Below, piece after piece: positions 47,160-56,056 of a stretch of 64,000 bases of DNA. The position numbers and the translations under genes are program-made. The first letter of the stretch is position 1. Each line of letters opens with the position of its first letter. Location: positions 49,220 to 113,219 of the forward strand of contig JADJNA010000024.1 in assembly GCA_016709305.1 (NCBI GenBank). Direction: 5' to 3'. This DNA comes from Candidatus Villigracilis saccharophilus. GTDB taxonomy: Bacteria; Chloroflexota; Anaerolineae; Anaerolineales; Villigracilaceae. The notes beneath the pieces were generated by a model, which saw only the letters and a program-made list of their open reading frames with translations, was not told the origin of the DNA and searched no databases.

Positions 47160-48295
47160 TAGACACTTGACACTACCCAGTGCTCTAAAAATCCCGCTAC
47201 CGTCCCGAGCTGACCCATTTGAAAAGGACTGGAATAAAATCAAACTGGCACCCCAGTTAACAAAACCATATTTGAATGGTTGTGTAAGCGGACAGAACTC
47301 AATATCAGGAAGACATGCCGCAACCATATAACTGGGGTTGAATGGCAACCCGACCGTAACCTTGGACCAAATCCACCAAGCGGGTGAAGTTCTGCAAAGC
47401 GATGGGACGTGCATGAACGAACTGGAAGTCACACTGCAGGGAGAACCATTCGAGCATTCCACAGCGTCCTGCCATACTCGAACTGGGAGTGGGGGCGCGT
47501 GGTGCAAAGCGAATCGCTGCTCTCGATCCGCCTGGGACTGCAAAGCGCTTTGCTCAAACTTAGGGACGTGCCACAGGCCAACCACCGCCGCCGCCACCAC
47601 AAACTGGGAAGTGGCAGAAAAAATCCGAGTGAACGCGGTTACCAAGAACCGGCCCTATAGACTAAAGCCCCCACGCACCATCTATCCAGCCCCAACAAAG
47701 GGACTGATCTTCCAACGGCGGACAGCAGGCGGCAACATCTGCTCTTGCGTGGCAGCCGAAACTTTGAGAGCATCGCAGCCTATGAACTATTTCTGTTCGA
47801 GATCATGGAGAAACGCAATGCCGCGCGACAGGTCAAACTGGACGAAGAAATCGGGGACAAAACGAATCCTCGGTGGGCCCGGCACAGCCCCACGGACTAA
47901 AGCAAGCGGGCCACTTGCGTGTCTATAATGGCACATGAGGTCTGGTACCCACCACCTTGAGCTGGGGGGCCCACCCACCAAACAACTACCCACACGACAC
48001 TTGCGCAAACCTGGCGGATTTCGCAACTACCGTTACCGTGATGATCTTTTTCCGCTGGACGTCTTCCGACAGGCTTGGGATGTCCTCAACGAGCATTGCC
48101 ACCCGACGGCACGACCTTTGCGACAACAACTGTCGATGGAGGCGGATGTTGCCAGGCGCTTCCTGCTGCTAGTCAAACCAAGGTCAAAACTGGGATGAAA
48201 AACCATCCGAGGGATGAGACCAAGGTCCGCTTCCTCTCCCCTGGTGAACCTGACCCTATGACCAGCTCTTCCTGGTGGAGGCTGACGCCGCTTGA
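47160..48295 (+). pseudogene. istA: IS21 transposase IstA, heavily frameshifted
   Basis: Recognisable pieces in order, in changing frames: RADPFEKDW, then QIHQAGEVLQSDGTCMNELEVTLQGEPFEH, then SVLPYSNWEWGRVVQSESLL, then RQHLLLRGSRNFESIAAYEL and FEIMEKRNAARQVKLDEE, then LRKPGGFRNYRYRDDLFPLD, and the terminal YDQLFLVEADAA stop at 48293-48295. These match the DDE integrase-type IstA. The catalytic triad cannot be read with confidence, and at least six frame changes are needed. Non-functional as given. Confidence 0.75.
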
Positions 48296-49078
48296 ACAAA
48301 TTCACCACTGCGGGGCGACCTGCAACCACAGCCACTGGCCCTCGAAACCTTCCTGTCCGAACTACTTGAGCAGGAAGTCGAGGGGCGCGGTCAGCGCCGC
48401 GTCGAGCGCCTGCAAAAGTCCTCCCGCCTGCCTGCAGCCAAAACCCTGGCAGCTTTCGATCAAAAAAAACTGCCCCTGCGCCTCACTCGCCAGTTGGCGC
48501 AACTGTGCAACGGCGAATTTGTTGCCCGCGCCGAAAACCTGCTCATCTTTGGTTTACCGGGAGTTGGCAAAACTCATTTTGCTGCCGCAGTCGGACACCA
48601 ACTGGTTCAGGCTGGACACAGTGTTCTCTTTACTCCCACCTTTCACCTGGTCAACGAACTTCTGCGTGCCAAACGTGACCTGCTCCTTGAGCGCGAACTG
48701 CGCCGCCTCGACACCTACGAAGTCTTGATCCTCGATGATATCGGCTACGTCCAGCAATCCCGCGACGAGATGGAGGTACTCTTCACCCTGCTGGCTGAAC
48801 GCTACGAACGCCGCAGTGTCATCATCACCTCGAACCTGGTTTTTTCACAATGGGATCAAATATTCAAAGACCCCATGACCACCGCCGCCGCCATCGACCG
48901 CGTCGTCCACCACAGCATCATCGTGGAATTTGGAAAGGAGATCCCTAGTCATCGAGCACAACAAGCCGCCCAACGCATCAAGCAAGAAACCCAATTAGAT
49001 TTTTTTTCAGCGTGTGGAGTGCAGCTGGGGCTAGCCCCAGCTGCACTCCACACGCTCCCACCCCATGGGCATTTCTAA
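48296..49078 (+). CDS. istB: IS21 helper ATPase IstB (start lost)
   Basis: Open from directly behind the istA stop but without a start codon near it; the first ATG is at 48494. Text LALETFLSELLEQEVEGRG then Walker A GLPGVGKTHFA, Walker B VLILDDIGYVQQ, and the sensor SVIITSNLVFSQW identify the AAA+ transposition helper. About 245 residues remain. The last 25 codons run through a perfect 48-bp palindrome instead of the usual IstB tail. It may be a decayed relic. Confidence 0.8.
   Translation, partial: TNSPLRGDLQPQPLALETFLSELLEQEVEGRGQRRVERLQKSSRLPAAKTLAAFDQKKLPLRLTRQLAQLCNGEFVARAENLLIFGLPGVGKTHFAAAVGHQLVQAGHSVLFTPTFHLVNELLRAKRDLLLERELRRLDTYEVLILDDIGYVQQSRDEMEVLFTLLAERYERRSVIITSNLVFSQWDQIFKDPMTTAAAIDRVVHHSIIVEFGKEIPSHRAQQAAQRIKQETQLDFFSACGVQLGLAPAALHTLPPHGHF
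49009..49056. repeat. perfect 48-bp palindrome
   Basis: Two exactly complementary 23-base arms meet at a TA centre (49032-49033); the arms begin AGCGTGTGGAGTGCAGC and end in GGGGC. It lies within the end of istB, just inside the IS right terminus, and is flanked on the left by a T-run. Confidence 0.9.
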
Positions 49079-49112
49079 TTGTCGCCAAGTCCATTTCTAA
49101 TTGTCATTGACA
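49070..49112. repeat. IS21-type right terminal repeats
   Basis: CATTTCTAATTGTC occurs at 49070-49083 and 49092-49105, and the second copy is followed by ATTGACA. Complement reads TGTCAATGACAATTAG, the usual IS21-family tip. Confidence 0.75.
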
Positions 49113-49223
49113 GATGTACCTCATGCTCGTCCTTTGCCGGTCTCGTTGCGCTGACTTCCTTGCACTGACAGTGTGCGAAACGGTAATACCGCCCCAAAAT
49201 TTAGAATAAATCCCGATATGTAG

Positions 49224-49296
49224 TGCCCCAGCCAGGAGTCGAACCCGGAACCTACTGATCCGAAGTCAGGCGCTCTATCCATTGAGCTACTAGGGC
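49224..49296 (-). tRNA. tRNA-Arg (anticodon UCG)
   Basis: On the minus strand: acceptor GCCCTAG/CTGGGGC with discriminator A, D-arm GCTC...GAGC, anticodon loop CTTCGGA with TCG at positions 34-36, T-arm with GGTTCGACTCC. The first anticodon-stem pair is C-U mismatched. No encoded CCA. 73 bases. Confidence 0.93.
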
Positions 49297-49366
49297 ATGG
49301 GCGAAATTATACACGATTGCAACGCGCATGATAGAATCAATTATCTCTTCATAAGGATGTTAATTT

Positions 49367-50341
49367 ATGGCTGACATTAAAGAATTTAGCGAACGGGTAA
49401 TTGGTAATCTGGAGAAGGTGATCGTTGGAAAGCGGCAGTCCATTGAGTTGATCGTGATCGGATTGTTGTGTCAGGGACATGTGTTGATCGAAGATGTTCC
49501 GGGGGTGGGCAAGACGATGCTGGCGCGCAGTCTTGCGCGTTCCCTGGACTGCACATTTAATCGCATCCAGTTCACGCCGGACATGCTGCCGAGCGATGTG
49601 ACCGGTGTTTCGATTTATAACCAGCAGGCGAATCAATTCGAATTCCGGCCGGGTCCCATCATTGGGCAGATCATTCTTGCGGATGAGATCAATCGCGCCA
49701 CGCCCAAGACCCAGGCCGCGCTGCTTGAAGCGATGGAAGAGCGCCAGGTGACCGTGGATGGCACGACCCACATTCTGCCCAAGCCTTTCATGGTCCTGGC
49801 AACCCAAAACCCGATTGAATATGAAGGCACTTTTCCGCTCCCTGAAGCGCAATTGGACCGTTTCCTGCTTCGGATGCGGTTAGGATATCCATCCATGCTG
49901 GATGAGATCCGCGTGCTGGACGACCAGCAGATACAACACCCGCTTGAAGCGCTGAGATCGGTTGTAACCTTGGTGGAGATCTTGCAGGCGGTGGATGATG
50001 TAAAGCAGGTTTATATTTCCCCGGCCATTAAAAAATATATTGTTGAATTAACAATGCGCACCCGCCAGAGCGCGGATGTTTATCTTGGAGCCAGCCCGCG
50101 CGGAAGTCTTTCGCTGGCCCGGGCGGGACAGGCGCGCGCGGCGCTCATGGGGCGCGACTTTGTATTACCGGATGATATTCAGTCGCTGGCCGTGGCTGTT
50201 TTGGCGCACCGAATTATCGTCAGCCCAGCTGCGCGATTGAGCGACCTAAGCTCAGACCGTATTATCCAGGAGATCATCCACGCCATGCCGGTGCCGGGCG
50301 GCGATTTTGCTTCAGACCCAGAACGGAAGATATCTAAATGA
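49367..50341 (+). CDS. MoxR-family AAA ATPase
   Basis: 324 residues. Walker A GVGKTMLAR, Walker B ILADEINRA, sensor-1 ATQNPIEYEGTFPLPEAQLDRF, then a helical lid. MoxR proteins act as chaperones for metal or cofactor insertion into partner proteins with VWA or DUF58 domains. It overlaps the DUF58 gene by four bases, the standard pairing. AAGGATG before the ATG supplies the ribosome site. Confidence 0.93.
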   Translation: MADIKEFSERVIGNLEKVIVGKRQSIELIVIGLLCQGHVLIEDVPGVGKTMLARSLARSLDCTFNRIQFTPDMLPSDVTGVSIYNQQANQFEFRPGPIIGQIILADEINRATPKTQAALLEAMEERQVTVDGTTHILPKPFMVLATQNPIEYEGTFPLPEAQLDRFLLRMRLGYPSMLDEIRVLDDQQIQHPLEALRSVVTLVEILQAVDDVKQVYISPAIKKYIVELTMRTRQSADVYLGASPRGSLSLARAGQARAALMGRDFVLPDDIQSLAVAVLAHRIIVSPAARLSDLSSDRIIQEIIHAMPVPGGDFASDPERKISK

Positions 50342-51651
50342 AAGCTGGGCGGATCTTGCTCGCCCTGATCCTGGTGATCGGTTCTGTGGGAGTATTGACC
50401 ACAGGCAAGGTCATGTACGCGCGATTTCTTTACCTGAGTGTTTTGCTGGCGATCGGCAGTTGGATATGGACGCGCTGGGCGGTAAGGGGTTTGCAGGTGC
50501 AGAGAAGCGCTCGCGTACAACGTGCGAATGTTGGCGATGTTTTTGAAGAAAAATTCAATATCTCGAATGACAGCCGCGTGATGGTGCCATGGCTCGAGAT
50601 CATGAATCAATCCTTGATCCCGTTCGCGGCTGGTTCGCGCCTGTTTACTTATGTGAGCGGTCATCACAAACAATCCTATCTTGCGCGGACATGGCTCACG
50701 CTGCGCGGAGGATTTGTGCTTGGACCGACGCGCGTTTCCACGGGCGATCCGTTCGGTTTATTTAGCGCGAGCAAAGTGATCGCGCCTGAGCGCACCCTGG
50801 TGGTGTTCCCGATCATATTTGAGATCAAATCGTTCGTATTCCCGCCCGGGCTTTTGCCGGGTGGACAGGTCATTCGAAGGAAATCGGCGGATATTACACC
50901 GCATGCGGCTGGAGTGCGTGAGTACGTGCATGGCGATGCTATGAAGCGTATCCATTGGCCCACCAGCGCCCGCAGGGGTCATTTAATGGTCAAGGAGTTT
51001 GAGCAGGATCCGCAGGCCGAGATCTGGCTGTACCTTGATTCGCAAAAAGATGTGCATTATGCGAAACCCTATCAGCTCGAGGAAATTCCAATTGAGATGA
51101 TGATGTTTAAAAAACGCCCTAAATTTAAGCTGCCGCCAGCCACGCTTGAATATTCCATCAGCATCACCGCGTCCCTTTCACATTATTTTATTGGCCAACG
51201 CCGCGCGGTAGGATATGTCAGCGCGGGGCAAACATTTATCGTACACTCCGCAGAACACAGCGAGCGGCAGGAGGCGAAAATTTTGGAGACACTGGCTTTT
51301 GTGGAAGCCAACGGCAGTCTTTCGATTGCGGCGCTGGTTGCCGTACAGGCGTCCCAAATGCCGCAAGGCTCAAGCGTTATTCTCGTTACTCCAACAGTGC
51401 GCCCCGACCTTATTCACGCGGTGGACGATCTGCAGAGGCGCTTTTTGCGGCCAGTGGTTGTTTTGCTGGATGCGGAAACATTTGGCGGTGTGCGCGGTAC
51501 GCAAAATCTGGTGGCCTCTTTGCGCGAGCGGCGCGTTCCCGTTGTTATTATTAAATGCGACGCCGATCTTCCACAGGCGCTTTCGATTGTTCCGACTACA
51601 CTAAATTCACAGGAAATGAGCCGATGGCGAGAACCAATATTGTCACACTAG
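50338..51651 (+). CDS. DUF58 domain protein, membrane-anchored
   Basis: 437 residues. Two N-terminal hydrophobic helices (ILLALILVIGSVGVLTT and FLYLSVLLAIGSWIW) anchor it. A beta-sandwich region follows (FNISNDSRVMVPWLEI) and then the DUF58 core, REYVHGDAMKRIHWPTSARRG. It is the client or partner of the MoxR ATPase. The end overlaps the next gene's start by 28 bases. Function in wall or envelope stress is only a guess. Confidence 0.88.
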   Translation: MKAGRILLALILVIGSVGVLTTGKVMYARFLYLSVLLAIGSWIWTRWAVRGLQVQRSARVQRANVGDVFEEKFNISNDSRVMVPWLEIMNQSLIPFAAGSRLFTYVSGHHKQSYLARTWLTLRGGFVLGPTRVSTGDPFGLFSASKVIAPERTLVVFPIIFEIKSFVFPPGLLPGGQVIRRKSADITPHAAGVREYVHGDAMKRIHWPTSARRGHLMVKEFEQDPQAEIWLYLDSQKDVHYAKPYQLEEIPIEMMMFKKRPKFKLPPATLEYSISITASLSHYFIGQRRAVGYVSAGQTFIVHSAEHSERQEAKILETLAFVEANGSLSIAALVAVQASQMPQGSSVILVTPTVRPDLIHAVDDLQRRFLRPVVVLLDAETFGGVRGTQNLVASLRERRVPVVIIKCDADLPQALSIVPTTLNSQEMSRWREPILSH

Positions 51652-52532
51652 ATCTAAACTTTCAAAATAAGACTCAAGCGATCGCGTCTTATTTGATCAG
51701 ACATGCGGCCGGCGCGGTGTTGGTCGAAAGCGGACCGGGCTCGACTCTTTCTGCGCTGCAAGCTGGTCTTTCTCAGGAAGGATTATCTCCCCGCGACATT
51801 ACACACGTCCTGCTCACGCATATTCACCTTGACCATGCAGGTGCGGCGGGCTGGTTGTCGCGTCATGGGGCGCAGGTGTTTGTCCACCCGAACGGTGCGG
51901 CGCACATGCTCAACCCTGAAAAACTCATCGCCAGCGCCACGCGCATTTACGGGGACAGGATGGATTCGCTCTGGGGCGAGTTCCTGCCTGTTCTGGAGCA
52001 TCAACTCACAGTCCCGCAGGATGCGGAAGAGATCGCTGTCGGAAACTTAAGATTTGTGGCTGTTAATACGCCCGGGCATGCCGAGCATCATTATTCCTAT
52101 CTGTTCGAAGATCTATGTTTTAGCGGAGACGTGGGCGGTGTGCGGATTCCGGGGTATCCGTATTTGCGCGCGCCGATGCCTCCGCCAGAATTACATTTTG
52201 GCAGGTGGCGCGAGAGCATTGCGCGGCTGCGTTCTTTAAAATTCACCCGCATTGCCCCCACTCATTTTGGGATTTTTGACGATGTCGATTGGCACTTGAA
52301 TGAGCTGCAAAGAAACCTTGACGCTTCTGAAAAATGGCTCGAAGAGACCATGCCCGCGGACCCGCCTGTGGACGAGTTGCGCGCCAAGTTCGTGGAATGG
52401 ATGAACGAGCAAAGCCGCGCCCAAAAACTGAGCGAGGATGTCGTCATGGCCTACGCGCTGGCGAATCCGCTTGACATGAGCGTGGACGGTATGGTCCGCT
52501 ACTGGAAAAAGTTCAAGAATGTAATTCGATAA
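51624..52532 (+). CDS. metallo-beta-lactamase fold hydrolase
   Basis: 302 residues. Zn-binding HIHLDHAGAAG (HxHxDH), NTPGHAEHHYSYLF with the second-site His, GDVGG with the bridging Asp, and PTHFGIFDD with the last His. A helical C-terminal domain follows. Start ATG at 51624 lies inside the DUF58 gene in another frame, so translation is coupled. Substrate unknown; the glyoxalase-II subgroup is possible. Confidence 0.87.
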   Translation: MARTNIVTLDLNFQNKTQAIASYLIRHAAGAVLVESGPGSTLSALQAGLSQEGLSPRDITHVLLTHIHLDHAGAAGWLSRHGAQVFVHPNGAAHMLNPEKLIASATRIYGDRMDSLWGEFLPVLEHQLTVPQDAEEIAVGNLRFVAVNTPGHAEHHYSYLFEDLCFSGDVGGVRIPGYPYLRAPMPPPELHFGRWRESIARLRSLKFTRIAPTHFGIFDDVDWHLNELQRNLDASEKWLEETMPADPPVDELRAKFVEWMNEQSRAQKLSEDVVMAYALANPLDMSVDGMVRYWKKFKNVIR

Positions 52533-52679
52533 ATGTCACGCATAATGCATGATGCATGAAACATGGCAGAAAAGGATAATAAAGATATACTCTATACGCC
52601 AAACTTCGGAATCCCCATTGGGGCTTCTCGAAAAGCGGCGAATTATGAATGTTTTCAAAGTTTTTATTAAGGAGCAACC

Positions 52680-53606
52680 ATGAAGGATTTTCTCGCGATC
52701 TCAGATTACACATCTGATGAAATTCAAGACCTGCTAGACTTGGCAGTAAAACTCAAAAAGCAGTATTTCAAAAAGGGGAACAAGCCGATATTCAAAGGTA
52801 AAGTGTTGGGAATGATCTTCCAGAAGCCGAGCCTGCGCACCCGCATCTCCTTTGATATGGCCATGCGGCATTGCGGCGGTGATGCGCTTTATCTTTCACC
52901 GAGCGAGATCGGACTGGGCAAACGCGAATCCATTGCGGATGTGGCGCGTGTGTTGTCTGGTTATGTGCACGGTCTTATGGCGCGGGTTTTCGAACATGAT
53001 CATGTCTTGGAACTGGCAACCTGGTCTGAGATTCCTGTTGTGAATGGGCTGAGTGATTACAATCATCCCTGCCAGGGCATGGCGGATGCGCTGACCATTC
53101 AGGAAAAATTCGGCGCGAAATCCAAAGGCTTGAATGTCAGTTATATCGGTGACGGGAATAATGTCACAACCTCTTTGATGCACGTTTCCGCGCTGCTCGG
53201 CTGGAATTTTACAGTTGCAACCCCCGAAGGCTATGATGTGAATCCGAAGGCGGTCGAGATCGCCAAACGGATCGCGAAGAAAACCAAAAGCAAGCTAGCC
53301 TTCCTGCGTGATCCGCATGAAGCTGTCAAAGGCGCGCACGTGATCTATACCGACACATGGACCTCGATGGGGCAGGAAGAGGAAACCGCCAAACGTGAAC
53401 TGGTCTTCCCTCCATACCAGGTGAATGCGAAACTGGTAAAAGAAGCGGATAAAGACGTCATTGTCATGCATTGTCTTCCCGCGCATCGCAATCACGAGTT
53501 GACGGATGAAGTTGCGGACGGCAAGCACTCAGTCATCTTCCCACAGGCTCATAATCGTCTACACGCCCAGAAGGCGATTCTGGCACGCTTGTTTGATGCG
53601 GCTTAA
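52680..53606 (+). CDS. argF: ornithine carbamoyltransferase
   Basis: 308 residues. Carbamoyl-phosphate site in KPSLRTRISFD (variant of STRTR), DHPCQG-type motif NHPCQGMADALT, and the ornithine loop with HCLPAHRNHELTDEV. Catalyses ornithine plus carbamoyl phosphate to citrulline, or the reverse in arginine fermentation. AAGGAGCAACC before the ATG. It stands next to ornithine aminotransferase, so ornithine is a branch point here. Confidence 0.95.
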   Translation: MKDFLAISDYTSDEIQDLLDLAVKLKKQYFKKGNKPIFKGKVLGMIFQKPSLRTRISFDMAMRHCGGDALYLSPSEIGLGKRESIADVARVLSGYVHGLMARVFEHDHVLELATWSEIPVVNGLSDYNHPCQGMADALTIQEKFGAKSKGLNVSYIGDGNNVTTSLMHVSALLGWNFTVATPEGYDVNPKAVEIAKRIAKKTKSKLAFLRDPHEAVKGAHVIYTDTWTSMGQEEETAKRELVFPPYQVNAKLVKEADKDVIVMHCLPAHRNHELTDEVADGKHSVIFPQAHNRLHAQKAILARLFDAA

Positions 53607-53615
53607 TAATCATTA

Positions 53616-53685
53616 ACCACAACGAAAAGAAGGGCACAAAGGTTTTAAAGATTTTCCTTCGTGTTCTTTATTGACCCTTTGTGGT
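53616..53685. repeat. degenerate inverted repeat (ACCACAA...TTTGTGGT)
   Basis: ACCACAACGAAAAGAAGGGCAC at the left is mirrored imperfectly by CCTTCGTGTTC and CCCTTTGTGGT at the right. Same style as the repeat at 19823-19889. Fills the argF-rocD gap. Confidence 0.5.
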
Positions 53686-53708
53686 CTAATCTCTTAAAAG
53701 GATAATTA

Positions 53709-54911
53709 ATGAATACACAAGATTTTATCAACATGGAAGAACAGTACGGCGCGCATAACTATCACCCTTTGGATGTGGTGATCGAAAGGGCGGAAGGTGT
53801 TTGGGTCTATGATGTGGAGGGAAAGAAATATCTCGATTGTTTGAGTGCGTATTCCGCGGTCAACCAGGGACATGTTCATCCTGAAATTTTACAAGCGCTT
53901 CTCGATCAGGCAAAGCGGGTCACATTGACATCGCGCGCGTTCCGTAATGACCAGTTGCCGCTGCTGTATAAAGAGCTGTCCGAAATGACCGGCTACGAAA
54001 TGTCTTTGCCGATGAATTCCGGCGCGGAGGCGGTTGAGACCGCCGTCAAGCTGGCGCGCAAATGGGCATATCAGGTGAAGAAGGTTCCGCGCCATCAGGC
54101 TGAAATCATTGTCGCTTCGGGAAATTTCCATGGGCGCACGGTCACTATTGTTTCCTTCTCGACCGAACCTTCCTACCGCGATGACTTTGGTCCGTTCACG
54201 CCGGGTTTCGTCACCGTGAAATATGGCGACGCGGACGAACTTGAAAAAGCGATCACACCTAATACTGCCGCAGTTTTACTTGAGCCGATCCAGGGTGAGG
54301 CTGGCGTGATCATTCCGCCCGCTGGATACTTAAAGAAGGTCTCTGAGATTTGCAGGAAGAACAACGTACTCTTTATGGCGGACGAGATTCAAACCGGTCT
54401 TGCCCGCACGGGGAAACTGTTCGCGGCGCATCATGAAGATGTCCGCGCTGATGTGACCATCATCGGCAAGGCTCTGGCTGGGGGATTTTACCCGGTCTCA
54501 GCGGTGCTGGCAGACAAGGCTATTCTTGGCTTGTTCACACCTGGTGAGCATGGCTCCACCTTTGGCGGCAATCCGCTTGCGGCTGCCGTATCCCGCGCTG
54601 CGTTGCGCGTGATACGCGAGGAGAAACTTGCGGAACGTTCGCAGCAATTGGGTGAATATTTCGTTGAGCAATTGAGCGAAATCCCCAGCCCGCACATTAA
54701 AGAAGTGCGCGGACGCGGATTATTAATTGGTGTTGAACTTAAGCCTGAGGCAAAGGGCGCACGCCGCTTCTGTGAAGTGTTACAGACCAAGGGCATCCTC
54801 GCAAAAGAGACGCACGATAACGTGATCCGTTTTGCCCCGCCGCTCGTCATTGACAGGGAAACCATTGATTGGGCGCTTCCGTCGATTCGTGAAGTTCTCA
54901 ATATGGCGTAA
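53709..54911 (+). CDS. rocD: ornithine aminotransferase
   Basis: 400 residues, class III PLP enzyme. EEQYGAHNYHPLDVVIERAEG at the N-terminus and YLDCLSAYSAVNQGH are ornithine-transaminase signatures. PLP site: FMADEIQTGLARTGK; lysine in IIGKALAGGFYP. Converts ornithine and 2-oxoglutarate to glutamate-5-semialdehyde and glutamate. AAAAGGATAATTA provides the ribosome site. Confidence 0.94.
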   Translation: MNTQDFINMEEQYGAHNYHPLDVVIERAEGVWVYDVEGKKYLDCLSAYSAVNQGHVHPEILQALLDQAKRVTLTSRAFRNDQLPLLYKELSEMTGYEMSLPMNSGAEAVETAVKLARKWAYQVKKVPRHQAEIIVASGNFHGRTVTIVSFSTEPSYRDDFGPFTPGFVTVKYGDADELEKAITPNTAAVLLEPIQGEAGVIIPPAGYLKKVSEICRKNNVLFMADEIQTGLARTGKLFAAHHEDVRADVTIIGKALAGGFYPVSAVLADKAILGLFTPGEHGSTFGGNPLAAAVSRAALRVIREEKLAERSQQLGEYFVEQLSEIPSPHIKEVRGRGLLIGVELKPEAKGARRFCEVLQTKGILAKETHDNVIRFAPPLVIDRETIDWALPSIREVLNMA

Positions 54912-54919
54912 TAATTTTT

Positions 54920-54954
54920 GACCCTGAAGGTTTCAATGACCTTTAGGGTCTTTT
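54920..54954 (+). terminator. intrinsic terminator after rocD
   Basis: GACCCTGAAGGT pairs with ACCTTTAGGGTC (one mismatch) with a seven-base loop and TTTT tail. The ald ribosome site follows directly, so some read-through or an overlapping promoter is likely. Confidence 0.75.
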
Positions 54955-54969
54955 ATGTGGAGGCACATT

Positions 54970-56055
54970 ATGTACATTGGAATACCAAAAGAAAGCAGAC
55001 CCTTTGAGTATCGCGTGGGTCTTTCCCCGGCCGGGGTGGAGATCCTCTCCCAGAACGGCCACCAGATATTCGTCGAGCATGGGGCGGGCTTGGGGGCGGG
55101 ATTCAGCGATCTGGAATACGAGCGGGCCGGGGCGCGTATCGCCTATTCCGCTGAGGAAGTCTTTGGACGGGCAGATTTACTGCTAAAGATCTCGCGTCCT
55201 TTGAAAAATGAAATGGAATGGTTGAAGGATGGCGCGATCCTGACCGGGCTGCTGCACCTTGCTTCGAGTTCGCAGGATCAGATTGACCTGCTGCTGGAAA
55301 AGAAGATCACCGCGCTGGCCTATGAACAGATCACGGACGCAAGCGGCGCATTGGCTGTTTTGCGCCCGTTCAGTTTGATCTGCGGTGCGATGATTCCGCA
55401 GATTGCGGCGCGCCTGCTCCAGAATAATTGGGGCGGTAAGGGAATCCTGCTCAGTGGGCTGCCGGGCGTACCTTCGGCGGAAGTCGTGATCATCGGCGGC
55501 GGTGTGGTTGGCATGTCTGCAACACAGGCTATGCTTGGCGCCGGCGCGCAGGTGACGGTGATCGATAAGAGCTTGAGCGTGCTGGAAAAAGTGGCTGAAA
55601 GATTCCCAAGGGCTGTAACGATGATCTCGACCAAACGCAACCTTGAGCGGGCAACTGCTTTTGCCGATGTTGTGATCGGCGCTGTGCTGGTTAGCGGACA
55701 ACGCGCGCCGGTGGTGGTGACGCGTGAGATGGTGCGCGCCATGAAACCGCGTTCGATCATAATAGATGTCAGTATTGACCAGGGTGGCTGTTTTGAAACA
55801 TCGCGCCCGACCACGCATGAGCATCCCACCTTTGTGGATGAAGGCATGGTGCATTATTGTGTTCCGAACATCCCCGGCGTGGTGGCTCGTACCGCCAGCC
55901 ATGTGTTTTTGAATGCGGCAATTCCGTACATTCTCGAAGTTGCGAATAACGGTATTGAGAAAGTGATGGTAGAAAATCCATCCATTGAATTGGCGATTAA
56001 TACACACGACGGAAAAATGAGAAACCTTGTCCGTCTGAATGCAAGTGAGGAATAA
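54970..56055 (+). CDS. ald: alanine dehydrogenase
   Basis: 361 residues. MYIGIPKESRPFEYRVGLSP and EHGAGLGAGFSD start the catalytic domain. The Rossmann motif is VIIGGGVVGMSATQAMLGAG, and the nucleotide-domain end is IDVSIDQGGCFETSRPTTH. It oxidises alanine to pyruvate and ammonia with NAD+. ATG at 54970 preceded by GTGGAGGCACATT. One base separates it from the next gene, so they form a pair. Confidence 0.93.
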   Translation: MYIGIPKESRPFEYRVGLSPAGVEILSQNGHQIFVEHGAGLGAGFSDLEYERAGARIAYSAEEVFGRADLLLKISRPLKNEMEWLKDGAILTGLLHLASSSQDQIDLLLEKKITALAYEQITDASGALAVLRPFSLICGAMIPQIAARLLQNNWGGKGILLSGLPGVPSAEVVIIGGGVVGMSATQAMLGAGAQVTVIDKSLSVLEKVAERFPRAVTMISTKRNLERATAFADVVIGAVLVSGQRAPVVVTREMVRAMKPRSIIIDVSIDQGGCFETSRPTTHEHPTFVDEGMVHYCVPNIPGVVARTASHVFLNAAIPYILEVANNGIEKVMVENPSIELAINTHDGKMRNLVRLNASEE

Positions 56056-56056
56056 G

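Larger units (their letters stand above)
47160..49112 (+). mobile_element. degraded IS21-family insertion sequence (istA remnant, istB, right end)
   Basis: An istA-like then istB-like order, with the right terminal sequence at 49070-49112 carrying two copies of CATTTCTAATTGTC and ending in ATTGACA, as expected of IS21 multiple terminal repeats. No matching TGTCAATGACAATTAG left end is present upstream, so the element is truncated or its left end has decayed. It separates the pst promoter from tRNA-Arg. Confidence 0.75.

Noticed and set aside
48075..48728. 217-codon plus-strand frame in the IS region
   Set aside because: Out-of-frame reading of istA/istB; the DNA matches IstA and IstB motifs in the other frames.
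49009..49056. Reading the 48-bp palindrome as an intrinsic terminator
   Set aside because: The T-run lies on the wrong side for plus-strand transcription and the minus strand would have an A-run after the stem.
55183..56007. 274-codon minus-strand frame
   Set aside because: His/Arg-rich antisense of alanine dehydrogenase; no motif.
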